Assembly: GCF_004345265.1 (NCBI RefSeq)
Contig: NZ_SLUM01000009.1
Coordinates: forward strand, 1 to 64,000
DNA: 64,000 nucleotides
From: Allofournierella massiliensis
GTDB taxonomy: Bacteria > Bacillota > Clostridia > Oscillospirales > Ruminococcaceae
Direction: 5' to 3'
Positions 50,504 to 58,942 of the stretch are shown here, one piece after another. Under the pieces are notes generated by a model. That model was given only the letters and a program-made list of their open reading frames with translations, ran no database searches and had not been told where the DNA came from. Position 1 is the stretch's first letter, and each line of letters begins with the position of its first letter. A program made the translations under genes and the position numbers.

Positions 50504-51903
50504 TCCTCTCCCTCCCGCAGGATCAGTTCCACCACGGTACCCTGCCCCAGCCTGCTTGTAAACCGCAGCTCGCTGCCGTGCAGCCGGGCAATGCGGGCGC
50601 AGAGAGCAAGGCCCATGCCGCTGCCGTTCTGAGCACGTGCGCGGGACTTGTCCACCATGTAAAAGGGCTCGGTGATGTGAGACAGATCCGCTTCCGGGAT
50701 ACCCCGACCCCGGTCCGCCACCCGCAGCGCCACACCCTCTTCGGTACGGCCCGCCGTGATGTGCACCCGGCCATCCTTCGGCTGGGCCCGGGCCGCATTG
50801 ATCACCAGATTGCGCACCAGATCGGCCAGCAAATCCCGGTCGGCCATTACCGTGAGCGACGGGTCACACCGAATATCCAGCATGGGGGCGAGCTCCGGCA
50901 GGCTGGCCGCCGTATCCCGCAAAACCAGCACCAGGCGCACCGGCTCCAACGTGAGCTCCTCCTGCTCCACAAGGCCCATCAGCTGCATCAGCTTGCCGCT
51001 CAGGGTTTCCAGACGCAGGGCCTCCCGGTGGATGTACTGCACCGCCTGCCGCTGATCCTCCGGGTTCATCTCGCCGCTGCGCAGCAGGTCGGAATAGCCC
51101 AGAATGCTGGTCATGGGGGTTTTCAGCTCGTGGGTAAAGGCCGACACAAACTGCTTTTGCCGCAGAATGGTGTCCTCCATCTGATCCACCTTGTCCCGCA
51201 CGGTGGCGGTCATGGCATCAAAGCTGCGGCTGAGCGCGCCCACCTCATCCCGGCTTTTGGTGGCGGTGGAAAGGGTATAATCCCCCGCCGCCACCGCCCG
51301 GCTGGCCTTTTCCAGCTTTTTCAGCGGGCGGATCATCCAGCTTACCGCCAGCGCCGCCGCCGTACCTGCCAGTGCCAGTGCGGCCAGCTCCAGCCGGAAC
51401 AACTCCCGGAATTTTTCCTCCCGGGCCCGGAACAGATTTGTCACATCATAGGCGCTGACCAGCCAGTACTGCTTGCCCGCCGCCTGCACCGGGCTGGCCA
51501 TCAGCATATAGCTGTTCTGGCCTGCCTTTCGCAGCAGCAGTGCCTCCTCGCCTGCCTCAATCGCCTGACAGGCAGCCTCCTGCCCCAGGGCGGCGGGCAG
51601 GCTGGAATACATCACTTGTTCGTCCTGATACACCGCGAAGCCACCCTGCTCCTGCCCCACATACAGCCCCAGGCTGCTGCCGTAATCCGCCACCTCCTGG
51701 CTGGTGATCTCCCCGCTGCCTGCTTTGGCCAGCAGACCGTTTTGCAACGAATAGGTATCCCTGCGGTGTGCAAGGGTGTTCTGGGTGCGGGCCTGCTCAA
51801 AATTCCGTTCAAAATCCGTTTTGGTCAGCCAGCCGCCGCCTGCCGCCAGCAGAACGCCCAGCAGCAGAAGGATGGTCAAAACCAGTTTCGGTGCAAGTTT
51901 CAT
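50500..51903 (-). CDS. Sensor histidine kinase
   Basis: 467-aa kinase: helix at residues 7-24, extracytoplasmic sensor domain to about 167, second helix about 170-190, HAMP about 190-242, phosphoacceptor His259 in SAFTHELKTP, and an HATPase domain with NAARAQ, DRGRGIPE and GSGMGLAL. The start overlaps the response regulator stop by 4 bp. The signal is unknown; the co-encoded exported proteins may feed it. Confidence 0.92.
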   Translation of the reverse strand: MKLAPKLVLTILLLLGVLLAAGGGWLTKTDFERNFEQARTQNTLAHRRDTYSLQNGLLAKAGSGEITSQEVADYGSSLGLYVGQEQGGFAVYQDEQVMYSSLPAALGQEAACQAIEAGEEALLLRKAGQNSYMLMASPVQAAGKQYWLVSAYDVTNLFRAREEKFRELFRLELAALALAGTAAALAVSWMIRPLKKLEKASRAVAAGDYTLSTATKSRDEVGALSRSFDAMTATVRDKVDQMEDTILRQKQFVSAFTHELKTPMTSILGYSDLLRSGEMNPEDQRQAVQYIHREALRLETLSGKLMQLMGLVEQEELTLEPVRLVLVLRDTAASLPELAPMLDIRCDPSLTVMADRDLLADLVRNLVINAARAQPKDGRVHITAGRTEEGVALRVADRGRGIPEADLSHITEPFYMVDKSRARAQNGSGMGLALCARIARLHGSELRFTSRLGQGTVVELILREGEE

Positions 51904-52559
51904 GACGTTTCCTCCAGCCGATAGCCCACCCTTGGGATGGTTCGGATCATCTGCTGCCAGCCCAGCTTTTTGCGCAGCCGATGAATGTGGATATCCAGCG
52001 TGCGGGTGTCCAGCTCGGCGTCCCGCCCCCAGACCCGTTCATACAGGGTGTCCCGATAAAGGGCAATGTTCTTGTTGTGCAGCAGCACCAGCAGCAGATG
52101 GTACTCGGTGGGGGTGAGCGCCACCTCCTGCCCGGCTTTTTTCACCTGACGGGTTCCCACGTCCACCGTTACATCGCCGGCCTGCAGCAGTGCCTGCCCC
52201 CGGCCGGAAAGCCGCAGCACGTTCTCCACCCGGGCCAGCAGCTCCTCCGGCGCGAAGGGCTTCACGATGTAATCGCAGGCGCCCAGATGCAGCCCCTTCA
52301 CCCGGTCGGCCACGGTGGTTTTTGCGCTGATGAAGATCACCGGGATGCCGGTGGGGCGGATGAAATCGATCAATTCATAGCCGTCCGCCCCGGGGAGCAT
52401 GATGTCCAGCAGCACCAGATCATACTCGTTTTTCTCCAGCAGCTCGGCAGCCTTCAGGCCGTCGAAGGCCATCTGACAGGTGTAGCCCATCCGGGCCAGC
52501 GTCATGGCAATCAGCTGTGCGATGGCAACCTCGTCGTCCACGATCAAAATCGGCTTCAT
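51900..52559 (-). CDS. OmpR-family response regulator
   Basis: 219-aa regulator: receiver with Asp8/Asp9, phosphoacceptor Asp52 (LLDIMLPG) and Lys100 (VKPF), then a winged helix (LTPTEYHLLLVLL to IPRVGYRLEE). First gene of a five-gene operon (regulator, kinase, three exported proteins) in which each junction overlaps or nearly overlaps. Confidence 0.93.
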   Translation of the reverse strand: MKPILIVDDEVAIAQLIAMTLARMGYTCQMAFDGLKAAELLEKNEYDLVLLDIMLPGADGYELIDFIRPTGIPVIFISAKTTVADRVKGLHLGACDYIVKPFAPEELLARVENVLRLSGRGQALLQAGDVTVDVGTRQVKKAGQEVALTPTEYHLLLVLLHNKNIALYRDTLYERVWGRDAELDTRTLDIHIHRLRKKLGWQQMIRTIPRVGYRLEETS

Positions 52560-52666
52560 TTTTCATGCCCCCTGTTTTCTTTTCCATCCTGATGATAACA
52601 GCGCCATCTTTCCGAGTTGTTACAAGATTCTCCGCTCTTCTCCATGATATCAAACGGCACAAAGAA

Positions 52667-52709
52667 AAAACAGGCCCCGGACCCTTTCCTCGGGTCCGAG
52701 ACCTGTTTT
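52667..52709. terminator. Terminator between the small-protein genes and the two-component operon
   Basis: AAAACAGG pairs with CCTGTTTT and, inside, CGGACCC with GGGTCCG. A and T runs flank both sides. Confidence 0.7.
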
Positions 52710-52737
52710 CTCAGTTTTGCCGCGCTGCGTGCCGGTG

Positions 52738-52983
52738 TTATTGTTCGTGGGACTTCCTGTCATTCAGGGCTTTCTGCACAGCGTCCAACTTTTGCAGCAA
52801 CGCCAGCGTGCAGCCCACCACCAGGCCCGCCAGCAGCGCTAAACCGGTCATGATAGGGGCAAAATAGGAATTCACAAAGGCATCGCCCCCGATCAGACAC
52901 AGCTGACCCAGCCCGCCCAGAAAATAGCTGTTGCCAAAGAAAAATACCACAAAGGTCAAAATCCCCGCCAATGCAGACTTCAT
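52738..52983 (-). CDS. Small membrane protein of unknown function
   Basis: 81-aa protein with two predicted helices (about residues 5-23 and 41-63) and a short charged C-terminal helix. AAAGGACGG precedes the ATG. It is 29 bp after another small membrane protein gene, with which it is probably co-transcribed. No family recognised. Confidence 0.6.
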   Translation of the reverse strand: MKSALAGILTFVVFFFGNSYFLGGLGQLCLIGGDAFVNSYFAPIMTGLALLAGLVVGCTLALLQKLDAVQKALNDRKSHEQ

Positions 52984-53012
52984 ATCCGTTCCGTCCTTTC
53001 CTCTTTTGTGGA

Positions 53013-53246
53013 TTATTCTTTCCGGAATGCTTCAATCACACTGAGCGCGAATCCGGCCAGTGTCACAGCAATACAGACCCCCAGCGGAAGCTGCAGCTGC
53101 ATCTCCAGCAGGTAGCCGTACCAGCCGGTAATTCCGTTGTAGCTCCATGGATTCATGGGGCTCAGTACCATGGTTCCAATCAGTAAAATCCCGCCCAAAA
53201 ACCCCATACACATGAGGACCAACCCCAAAACCATTTTTCTGCTCAT
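53013..53246 (-). CDS. Small membrane protein of unknown function
   Basis: 77-aa protein with two predicted helices (about residues 5-28 and 53-71) separated by a Trp/Tyr-rich loop (MNPWSYNGITGWYGY). AAGGAGGAG precedes the ATG, a strong binding site that supports expression. No family recognised. Confidence 0.6.
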   Translation of the reverse strand: MSRKMVLGLVLMCMGFLGGILLIGTMVLSPMNPWSYNGITGWYGYLLEMQLQLPLGVCIAVTLAGFALSVIEAFRKE

Positions 53247-53341
53247 GCGTTCTCCTCCTTCTTGTTTGCCGTTTCCAAGCATTCCATCACTGCGTTTCTG
53301 TTTGCCTTGAGTATAGCATCTTATCCGGCTGGTTTTCAACC

Positions 53342-53379
53342 AAAAACGGGCCGCCGGTGGAAAACCCCGGCGGCCCGTT
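53342..53379 (-). terminator. Terminator of deoC
   Basis: AACGGGCCGCCGG (53345-53357) pairs with CCGGCGGCCCGTT (53367-53379), followed by TTT on the minus strand. Confidence 0.75.
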
Positions 53380-53394
53380 CAAAAATTGATGCAA

Positions 53395-54060
53395 TTAGTA
53401 TCCGCTGGACTCCAGGCCCTGCAGAATCTTCACCGCACGGCTGGTGCCCAGACGATCGGCACCCAGTTCCAGGAACTTTTCGATGTCCTCGATGGTGGAG
53501 ATGCCACCCGCAGCCTTGATCTTGCAGCGGCCGCGGCAGCAGCGTGCAAACAGCTCGATGTCCGCAAAGGTTGCGCCGCCGGTGGAGAAACCGGTGCTGG
53601 TCTTAATGAAGTCCGCGCCGGCCTCGCACACGATGTCGCACATCTTTTCCTTTTCCGCATCAGTGAGCAGGCAAGTCTCGATGATGACCTTCAGCACCTT
53701 GTCGCCAATGGCCTTCTTGATGGCGGCGATCTCGTCACGCACAAAATCGTACTCGCCGTTCTTCAGGCGGCCGATGTTGATGACCATGTCCACTTCCTCG
53801 GCGCCGTTCTCGATGGCGGTTTTCGCCTCGAACACCTTGGTGGCAGTGTCGGTGGCGCCCAGAGGGAAGCCAACCACAGTGCACACGGGGATCGCGCCCT
53901 TCATGTATTCGCAGGCCTGCTTCACATAGCCGGGGTTGATGCAGATGGAAGCGGTGTGGTTTTCCATGGCCTCATCGCAGATCTTCTGAATGTCCGGCCA
54001 GGTGGCGTCAGCCTTCAGCAGGGTATGATCCACCTTTGCAAGGATTTCCTTTTTCTCCAT
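53395..54060 (-). CDS. deoC: Deoxyribose-phosphate aldolase
   Basis: 221-aa class I aldolase that splits 2-deoxyribose 5-phosphate into acetaldehyde and glyceraldehyde 3-phosphate. TIM barrel with VDMVINIG, KVIIETCLL, the Schiff-base Lys in DFIKTSTGF, and KAAGGIST. The ATG at 54060 with GGGAGG upstream was chosen; it directly abuts the end of a small membrane protein gene. No other deo genes are near. Confidence 0.95.
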   Translation of the reverse strand: MEKKEILAKVDHTLLKADATWPDIQKICDEAMENHTASICINPGYVKQACEYMKGAIPVCTVVGFPLGATDTATKVFEAKTAIENGAEEVDMVINIGRLKNGEYDFVRDEIAAIKKAIGDKVLKVIIETCLLTDAEKEKMCDIVCEAGADFIKTSTGFSTGGATFADIELFARCCRGRCKIKAAGGISTIEDIEKFLELGADRLGTSRAVKILQGLESSGY

Positions 54061-54200
54061 TACTTGATCTGACCTCCCAACTTGCACTGCTTGCACTGGC
54101 GGGCCTTGAACATGCCCACCGCGCTGAACACAATCGCCGTTACAGACAGGATCAGGCCAACGATCCCGAGGATCAGGCCGGTCAAACGAAATGCTTTCAT
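54060..54200 (-). CDS. 46-aa single-span membrane protein
   Basis: Starts MKAFRLTGLILGIVGLILSV, one hydrophobic helix of about 25 residues followed by a short basic tail with Cys-Lys-Gln-Cys. AAAGGAG lies 11 bases before the ATG, and the stop touches the deoC start, so it is probably co-transcribed with deoC. Function unknown. Confidence 0.55.
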   Translation of the reverse strand: MKAFRLTGLILGIVGLILSVTAIVFSAVGMFKARQCKQCKLGGQIK

Positions 54201-54344
54201 AAACTCACGATCTCCTTTCCCTGGGGTGCGGGGCAAAATGGCCTGCCGTTGCATCAAGGTCACATGCCCTGCTCTGGAATAGTTCCAGTATAGCATGTTT
54301 TTGCCCTGATTCCTAGTGATTTGCATGTAAATACGCATGGCAAA

Positions 54345-54376
54345 CAAAAAAGCCGCCCGGCAATTGCCGGGCGGCT
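54345..54376 (-). terminator. Terminator of ispH-S1
   Basis: A perfect palindrome (AGCCGCCCGGC with GCCGGGCGGCT, 54351-54376), followed by TTTTT on the minus strand. Confidence 0.85.
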
Positions 54377-54391
54377 TGGAAGCCATGTTGA

Positions 54392-56317
54392 TTATTCAGC
54401 GTCGCTGTTCTCGTCGTCCAGCAGAGCCTTCATGGACAGGCTGATGCGCTTCTTGTCGAAGTCGACATCCAGCAGCTTCACGTTGACCTCATCGCCAACC
54501 TTCAGCACGTCGCCAACCTTCTCCACACGCTCGTTGCTGATCTCGGAGATGTGAACCAGACCGTCCACACCGGGCAGGATGCGAACGAAAGCACCGAACT
54601 TGGTGATGCTCACAACGGGAGCGGTGAATACGCTGCCGATGGGATACTCGTTCTTCAGCTTCTCCCAGGGATTGTCCTCGGCCTTCTTGTAGCCCAGAGA
54701 AACCTTGTGGTTCTCGGGATCCAGAGCCTTCACATACACCTCGATGGTATCGCCCACGGAAACAACCTCGCTGGGGTGCTTGATGCGGTTCCAGCTCAGC
54801 TCGCTGATGTGGCACAGGCCATCCACGCCGCCGATGTCCACGAAGGCACCGTAAGCGGTCAGGCTCTTCACAACGCCGGTGTAGGTCTTGCCAACCTCAA
54901 CGTCAGCCCAGAAGGCCTCGCGCTTGGCAGCGTTCTCCTCGGCGGTAACCTTGTTGATGGAACCAACGATCTTGCGGCCGGCGCACTCGGTGATGATCAG
55001 CTTCACGTTCTGCTTTACCAGAGCGTTGATGTCCTCATCACGGCGCATGGTGGCCTGGCTGCGGGGCACGAATACCTTCACGCCCTTCACCAGAACGATT
55101 ACACCGCCCTTGTTGGTCTCGGTGACAACGCCTTCCATGACGGTGCCTTCCTCAGCGGCCCTGGCCACCTCTTCCAGACCCTTGCGGGCTTCCAGCTTCT
55201 TGCGGGACAGGTAGGCAACGCCTTCCTGATCGTTCACTTTTTCAACGACGAGGTCCAGCTTGTCCCCAACCTTGACCAGATCCTCCGCACGGGCTGCGGG
55301 GTCGTCGGTAAGCTCACTCAGTTTCACAAAACCGGTGTGTTTGGTGCCGATATCAACCTGCACCTCATTGGGCGTAATGCTGGTAACAGTGCCCTCCACT
55401 ACCTTACCTGCGAAAACAGGCTTGAGATTGGCCTCGCTTTCTGCGAACATCTCGGCAAAGCTCATCTCTTCACGGATTTCTTCACTCATACTGTTAAGTA
55501 CCTCCTCAATTATAGACGATGGCGTGGAAGCCCCGGCTGTGACGGCCACTGTGCCCACACCCTCAAACCATTCCGGCAAAAGCTCTTTTGCAGTTTCCAC
55601 CGTAACGGCCTTTGTGTGTTTTTCAGCGACTTTTACAAGCTTCTGGGTATTGGAAGAATGATGACCTCCAATAACGACCATAAGGTCGCATTTTCGGCTG
55701 AGGTCTTCCGCCTCCTGTTGCCTCGTCCACGTCGCATTACATATTGTATCAAAAATCTCGGCGTTTGTATAGTCTTTTTTTATAAAGTTTGTACATTCTA
55801 ACCATTTTGTTACCTGAAATGTGGTTTGTGCCACCACGATTATACCATTTTGCCCATTTTTCGGGCCCTGCCAGGCCTTTAATTCATCCAAATCGGCAAA
55901 CACAAACACCTCGCCTCTGGTGTGGCCAACGATGCCCTGCACCTCCGGATGGGTCTTATCGCCCGCCACCAGCAGGGTTTTGCCCTCGTCGCTGGCGCGC
56001 TTTGCAATGCGATGAATCTTAGCCACAAAGGGACAGGTGGCGTCGTGAAGCACCAGGCCTCTTTCGGCAATGGCTTCGTACACATCCGCTCCCACGCCGT
56101 GGCTGCGGATGACCACCTCGTATCCGGTGGGCACATCGTCCAGCCCGCTGGCGGTAACCACACCTTTGGATTCCAGATCCGCCACGCACTGGGGGTTGTG
56201 GATCAGCGGGCCCAGGGTGGCCACCTTGTGGCCCTCTTCGGCCAGCTGATAGGTCAGCTTCACGGCCCGGTCCACGCCAAAGCAGAACCCGGCGGTCTTG
56301 GCTTTCAAAATCTTCAT
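54392..56317 (-). CDS. ispH: Fusion of HMB-PP reductase (IspH) with ribosomal-S1-type RNA-binding domains
   Basis: 641-aa protein. Residues 1-285 are IspH, the 4Fe-4S enzyme of the last step of the MEP isoprenoid pathway, with cluster cysteines Cys12, Cys95 and Cys193 and the catalytic THPE (about 122-125). Residues about 300-630 hold four S1 (OB-fold) domains, the last two well conserved ([39 protein letters not shown]). This fusion is known from Clostridia and is not a sequencing artefact. No stop or frameshift divides the two parts. Followed by a terminator. Confidence 0.95.
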   Translation of the reverse strand: MKILKAKTAGFCFGVDRAVKLTYQLAEEGHKVATLGPLIHNPQCVADLESKGVVTASGLDDVPTGYEVVIRSHGVGADVYEAIAERGLVLHDATCPFVAKIHRIAKRASDEGKTLLVAGDKTHPEVQGIVGHTRGEVFVFADLDELKAWQGPKNGQNGIIVVAQTTFQVTKWLECTNFIKKDYTNAEIFDTICNATWTRQQEAEDLSRKCDLMVVIGGHHSSNTQKLVKVAEKHTKAVTVETAKELLPEWFEGVGTVAVTAGASTPSSIIEEVLNSMSEEIREEMSFAEMFAESEANLKPVFAGKVVEGTVTSITPNEVQVDIGTKHTGFVKLSELTDDPAARAEDLVKVGDKLDLVVEKVNDQEGVAYLSRKKLEARKGLEEVARAAEEGTVMEGVVTETNKGGVIVLVKGVKVFVPRSQATMRRDEDINALVKQNVKLIITECAGRKIVGSINKVTAEENAAKREAFWADVEVGKTYTGVVKSLTAYGAFVDIGGVDGLCHISELSWNRIKHPSEVVSVGDTIEVYVKALDPENHKVSLGYKKAEDNPWEKLKNEYPIGSVFTAPVVSITKFGAFVRILPGVDGLVHISEISNERVEKVGDVLKVGDEVNVKLLDVDFDKKRISLSMKALLDDENSDAE

Positions 56318-56356
56318 GGGTGCTTCTCCCTTTATTCTGCCCCGCGCATGCGGGGT

Positions 56357-56974
56357 TTATTCATACTTATTCTGCTGATACAGCTCTTCCCAGGCATCCG
56401 CCAGCATGGCCTTGCACTCCCGCAGCTTTGCGGCAGATTTATGTTCGCCCATATCCAGCACGGCGGCGGGAATGGGCTTGCCGAAGCACACCTTCACCCC
56501 GCTGAACAGCTTCATGCGGCCGTGGCGGTAGATGATGCGGCAGGGGATCATATCCACCCCGGCGGCGCTGGCCACCACGAAGGCACCGCTCTTGATCTTA
56601 CCGGGTTCGCCGGTCTTGGAGCGGGTGCCCTCCGGGAAGATCAGAAGGCCCTGGCCCTTCTTCACCTTCTCCACGGCCACTTCAACCGCGCCGGTATCGC
56701 CCTTGCCCCGCTCCACGCCGAACACACCCACGTTGCGGAACATCCAGCTCAGCAGCGGATTCACCTCGAACAGTTCCTCCTTGGCCATAATCAGCATCCG
56801 TTTGCCCCAGAACCGGGCAATGACCACGAACACCGGGTCAATGGCGGAGATGTGATTGGGGGCCAGCACAAAGCCCCGACCATCCCGGGGGAGGTTCTCC
56901 TTGCCCACCACCCGGATGCGGAACACCAGATGCCAGATCAGCCAGGCACCGGTCACCATAATACCATAAAACAT
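56357..56974 (-). CDS. plsC: 1-acylglycerol-3-phosphate O-acyltransferase (PlsC-like)
   Basis: 205-aa membrane-associated acyltransferase making phosphatidic acid. Catalytic HX4D is His41 to Asp46 (NHISAID), with FPEGTRSKTG as the glycerol-phosphate-binding motif and an N-terminal hydrophobic segment. It lies between cmk and ispH in the same direction, an arrangement common in Clostridia. Confidence 0.93.
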   Translation of the reverse strand: MFYGIMVTGAWLIWHLVFRIRVVGKENLPRDGRGFVLAPNHISAIDPVFVVIARFWGKRMLIMAKEELFEVNPLLSWMFRNVGVFGVERGKGDTGAVEVAVEKVKKGQGLLIFPEGTRSKTGEPGKIKSGAFVVASAAGVDMIPCRIIYRHGRMKLFSGVKVCFGKPIPAAVLDMGEHKSAAKLRECKAMLADAWEELYQQNKYE

Positions 56975-57010
56975 GCTTGTTTCCTTTCTCGATTGGCTTT
57001 TCCGGGGGGT

Positions 57011-57673
57011 TCAAACCCGGCTGAGGATCAGCGACTTCAATGCCTGAAAGCTCTCTTCCAGATCCATCTCGCTGGTATCCACCAGAACAGCGTCCTCCGC
57101 CTGCCGCAGCGGTGCGGTGGCCCGGTGGCTGTCCTGATAATCCCGGCGGCGGATGTCCTCCAGAACGGTTTCGAAATCAGTGTCCACACCTTTTTCCTGC
57201 AATTCCCTGAAGCGGCGGGTGGCCCGGGCCTCAGCGCTGGCCGTGAGGAAGATTTTCACACTGGCGTTCGGCAGGATCACGGTGCCGATGTCCCGCCCAT
57301 CCATCAGGATATCGTGGGTGCGGGCCATGCCCCGCTGCAGCTCCAGCAGAAAGGCGCGCACCGGCGGATGAGCCGACACTGCACTGGTGGCCATGCCCAC
57401 CTCTTCGGCCCGGATGGCCTCGCTCACGTCCTCACCGCACAAAAGCACACGCTGGGCGCCGTTCACATAGCGCAGCTCGATTTGGATCTGGGGCAGAAGG
57501 GCCGTAACCGCGGCCTCATCCTTCGGATCCACACCCTGGCGCAGGGCGAACAGACCGATGGAGCGATACATGGCGCCGGTGTCCACATACAGATAGCCCA
57601 GCTCCTTTGCCAGGCGCTTGGCAAGAGTCGATTTTCCCGCCCCGGAGGGGCCGTCGATGGCAACAGAGATCAT
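57011..57673 (-). CDS. cmk: Cytidylate kinase
   Basis: 220-aa CMP/dCMP kinase. P-loop DGPSGAGKST at residues 7-16, YVDTGAMYRSIG next, and the CMP-binding and lid segments (DGRDIGTVILP; RRDYQDSHRATAPL). Followed by plsC and ispH-S1; in E. coli cmk is also next to the S1 gene. Confidence 0.95.
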   Translation of the reverse strand: MISVAIDGPSGAGKSTLAKRLAKELGYLYVDTGAMYRSIGLFALRQGVDPKDEAAVTALLPQIQIELRYVNGAQRVLLCGEDVSEAIRAEEVGMATSAVSAHPPVRAFLLELQRGMARTHDILMDGRDIGTVILPNASVKIFLTASAEARATRRFRELQEKGVDTDFETVLEDIRRRDYQDSHRATAPLRQAEDAVLVDTSEMDLEESFQALKSLILSRV

Positions 57674-57727
57674 GTTTTTTCTTACTTCCTTCTATTTATT
57701 CTATGCAAAGCGGCCCCGCCGCTTATG

Positions 57728-58942
57728 TTACAGATTTGTGGCAAACGCCTGAGCGGTGCACCAGGCAATCTGCAGGTTGTAGCCGCCGGTGTAGGCATCC
57801 ACGTCCAGCACTTCGCCGGCAAAGTAAAGGCCCGGGCAGAGCTTGGACTCCATGGTTTTCGGGTCCACCTGCTTCACATCCACGCCGCCGGCGGTGATCA
57901 CCGCGTGGGCAAGGTCGCCCCGCTTAGTAATGGGCACCTCCCAGTGCTTGACAAGCCGCACCAGCTCCCGCTTCTGCTCCTTGGTGATCTGGTTGGCCCG
58001 GGTGGCCGGATCCACCCCCCAGCGCTTAACCATCACCGGCTGCATGCTGGCGGGCAGCAGCTTCACCAGCGCGCCCTGTGCGCTCTTGTTGGCCAGCAGG
58101 GCAAAATCGTTGGTGACCCGCTTATACAGCTGCTCCTCATCCAGAGCGGGCTTCAGGTCGATGACCGCCTTCCAGCTGTGTTTCTGCATGTCCTTGATGT
58201 AGCTGGAAGCCATCAGGGTCAGCGGGCCGGAGATACCGAAATGGGTAAACAGCATCTCGCCCATTTCGGTAAACACGGCCTTTTTGTCCCGGTAAAGGGT
58301 CAGGGTCACGTTTTTCAGTGAAAGGCCCATCATGGCCCGGCAGTCCTCGTCCGGCGAGACCAGGCTGCACAGGCTGGGTACGGTGGGAACGATCTTGTGG
58401 CCCGCCTGCTTGGCCAGCTGGTAGCCGTCGCCGGTGGAACCGGTCACCGGGTAGCTCACACCGCCGGTGGCCACCAGCACCGCATCCGCGGTCAGCGTGC
58501 GGCCGCTTTTGGTCACAACGCCCGCGGCCCGGCCTTCCTCAATCAAAAGCTTTTCCGCCCCGTCGTACAGGATCTGTGCCCCGTCCGCGTAGCGCAACAG
58601 GGCCTGGCGGATATCCTCCGCCTTATCGCTCACCGGGAACACCCGGCGGCCCCGCTCGGTTTTTAAGGGAACGCCCAGCTCCTCGAACAGCTCCATGGTC
58701 TTTGCTGGCGGAAAGGCGTAGAGCGACGAATACAGAAAACGCGGATTGGTGCGCACGTTCTGCAAAAAGGTATTTTCGTCGCAGTTGTTGGTCACATTGC
58801 ACCGGCCCTTGCCGGTGATAAGCAGCTTCTGGCCGGGCTTTTCTGTGTGCTCCAGCACGGTGACCGAATGGCCCAGCCGCACGGCCGCGCCCGCAGCCAT
58901 CAGCCCGGCCGCACCCGCGCCCACAATCAGGATGTTTGCCAC
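57728..58942 (-). CDS. NAD(P)/FAD-dependent oxidoreductase, BaiN/HI0933 family
   Basis: 404-aa flavoprotein. N-terminal GAGAAGLMAA (residues 7-16), then the family signature KLLITGKGRCNVTN, and ATGGVSYPVTGSTGDGY; the C-terminus contains YFAGEVLDVDAYTGGYN. BaiN homologues reduce bile-acid intermediates in some gut bacteria, but most family members have no known substrate. A GTG start at 58942 follows GGAGG by eight bases; it overlaps the end of the upstream membrane protein gene by 16 bp. Confidence 0.88.
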   Translation of the reverse strand: MANILIVGAGAAGLMAAGAAVRLGHSVTVLEHTEKPGQKLLITGKGRCNVTNNCDENTFLQNVRTNPRFLYSSLYAFPPAKTMELFEELGVPLKTERGRRVFPVSDKAEDIRQALLRYADGAQILYDGAEKLLIEEGRAAGVVTKSGRTLTADAVLVATGGVSYPVTGSTGDGYQLAKQAGHKIVPTVPSLCSLVSPDEDCRAMMGLSLKNVTLTLYRDKKAVFTEMGEMLFTHFGISGPLTLMASSYIKDMQKHSWKAVIDLKPALDEEQLYKRVTNDFALLANKSAQGALVKLLPASMQPVMVKRWGVDPATRANQITKEQKRELVRLVKHWEVPITKRGDLAHAVITAGGVDVKQVDPKTMESKLCPGLYFAGEVLDVDAYTGGYNLQIAWCTAQAFATNL

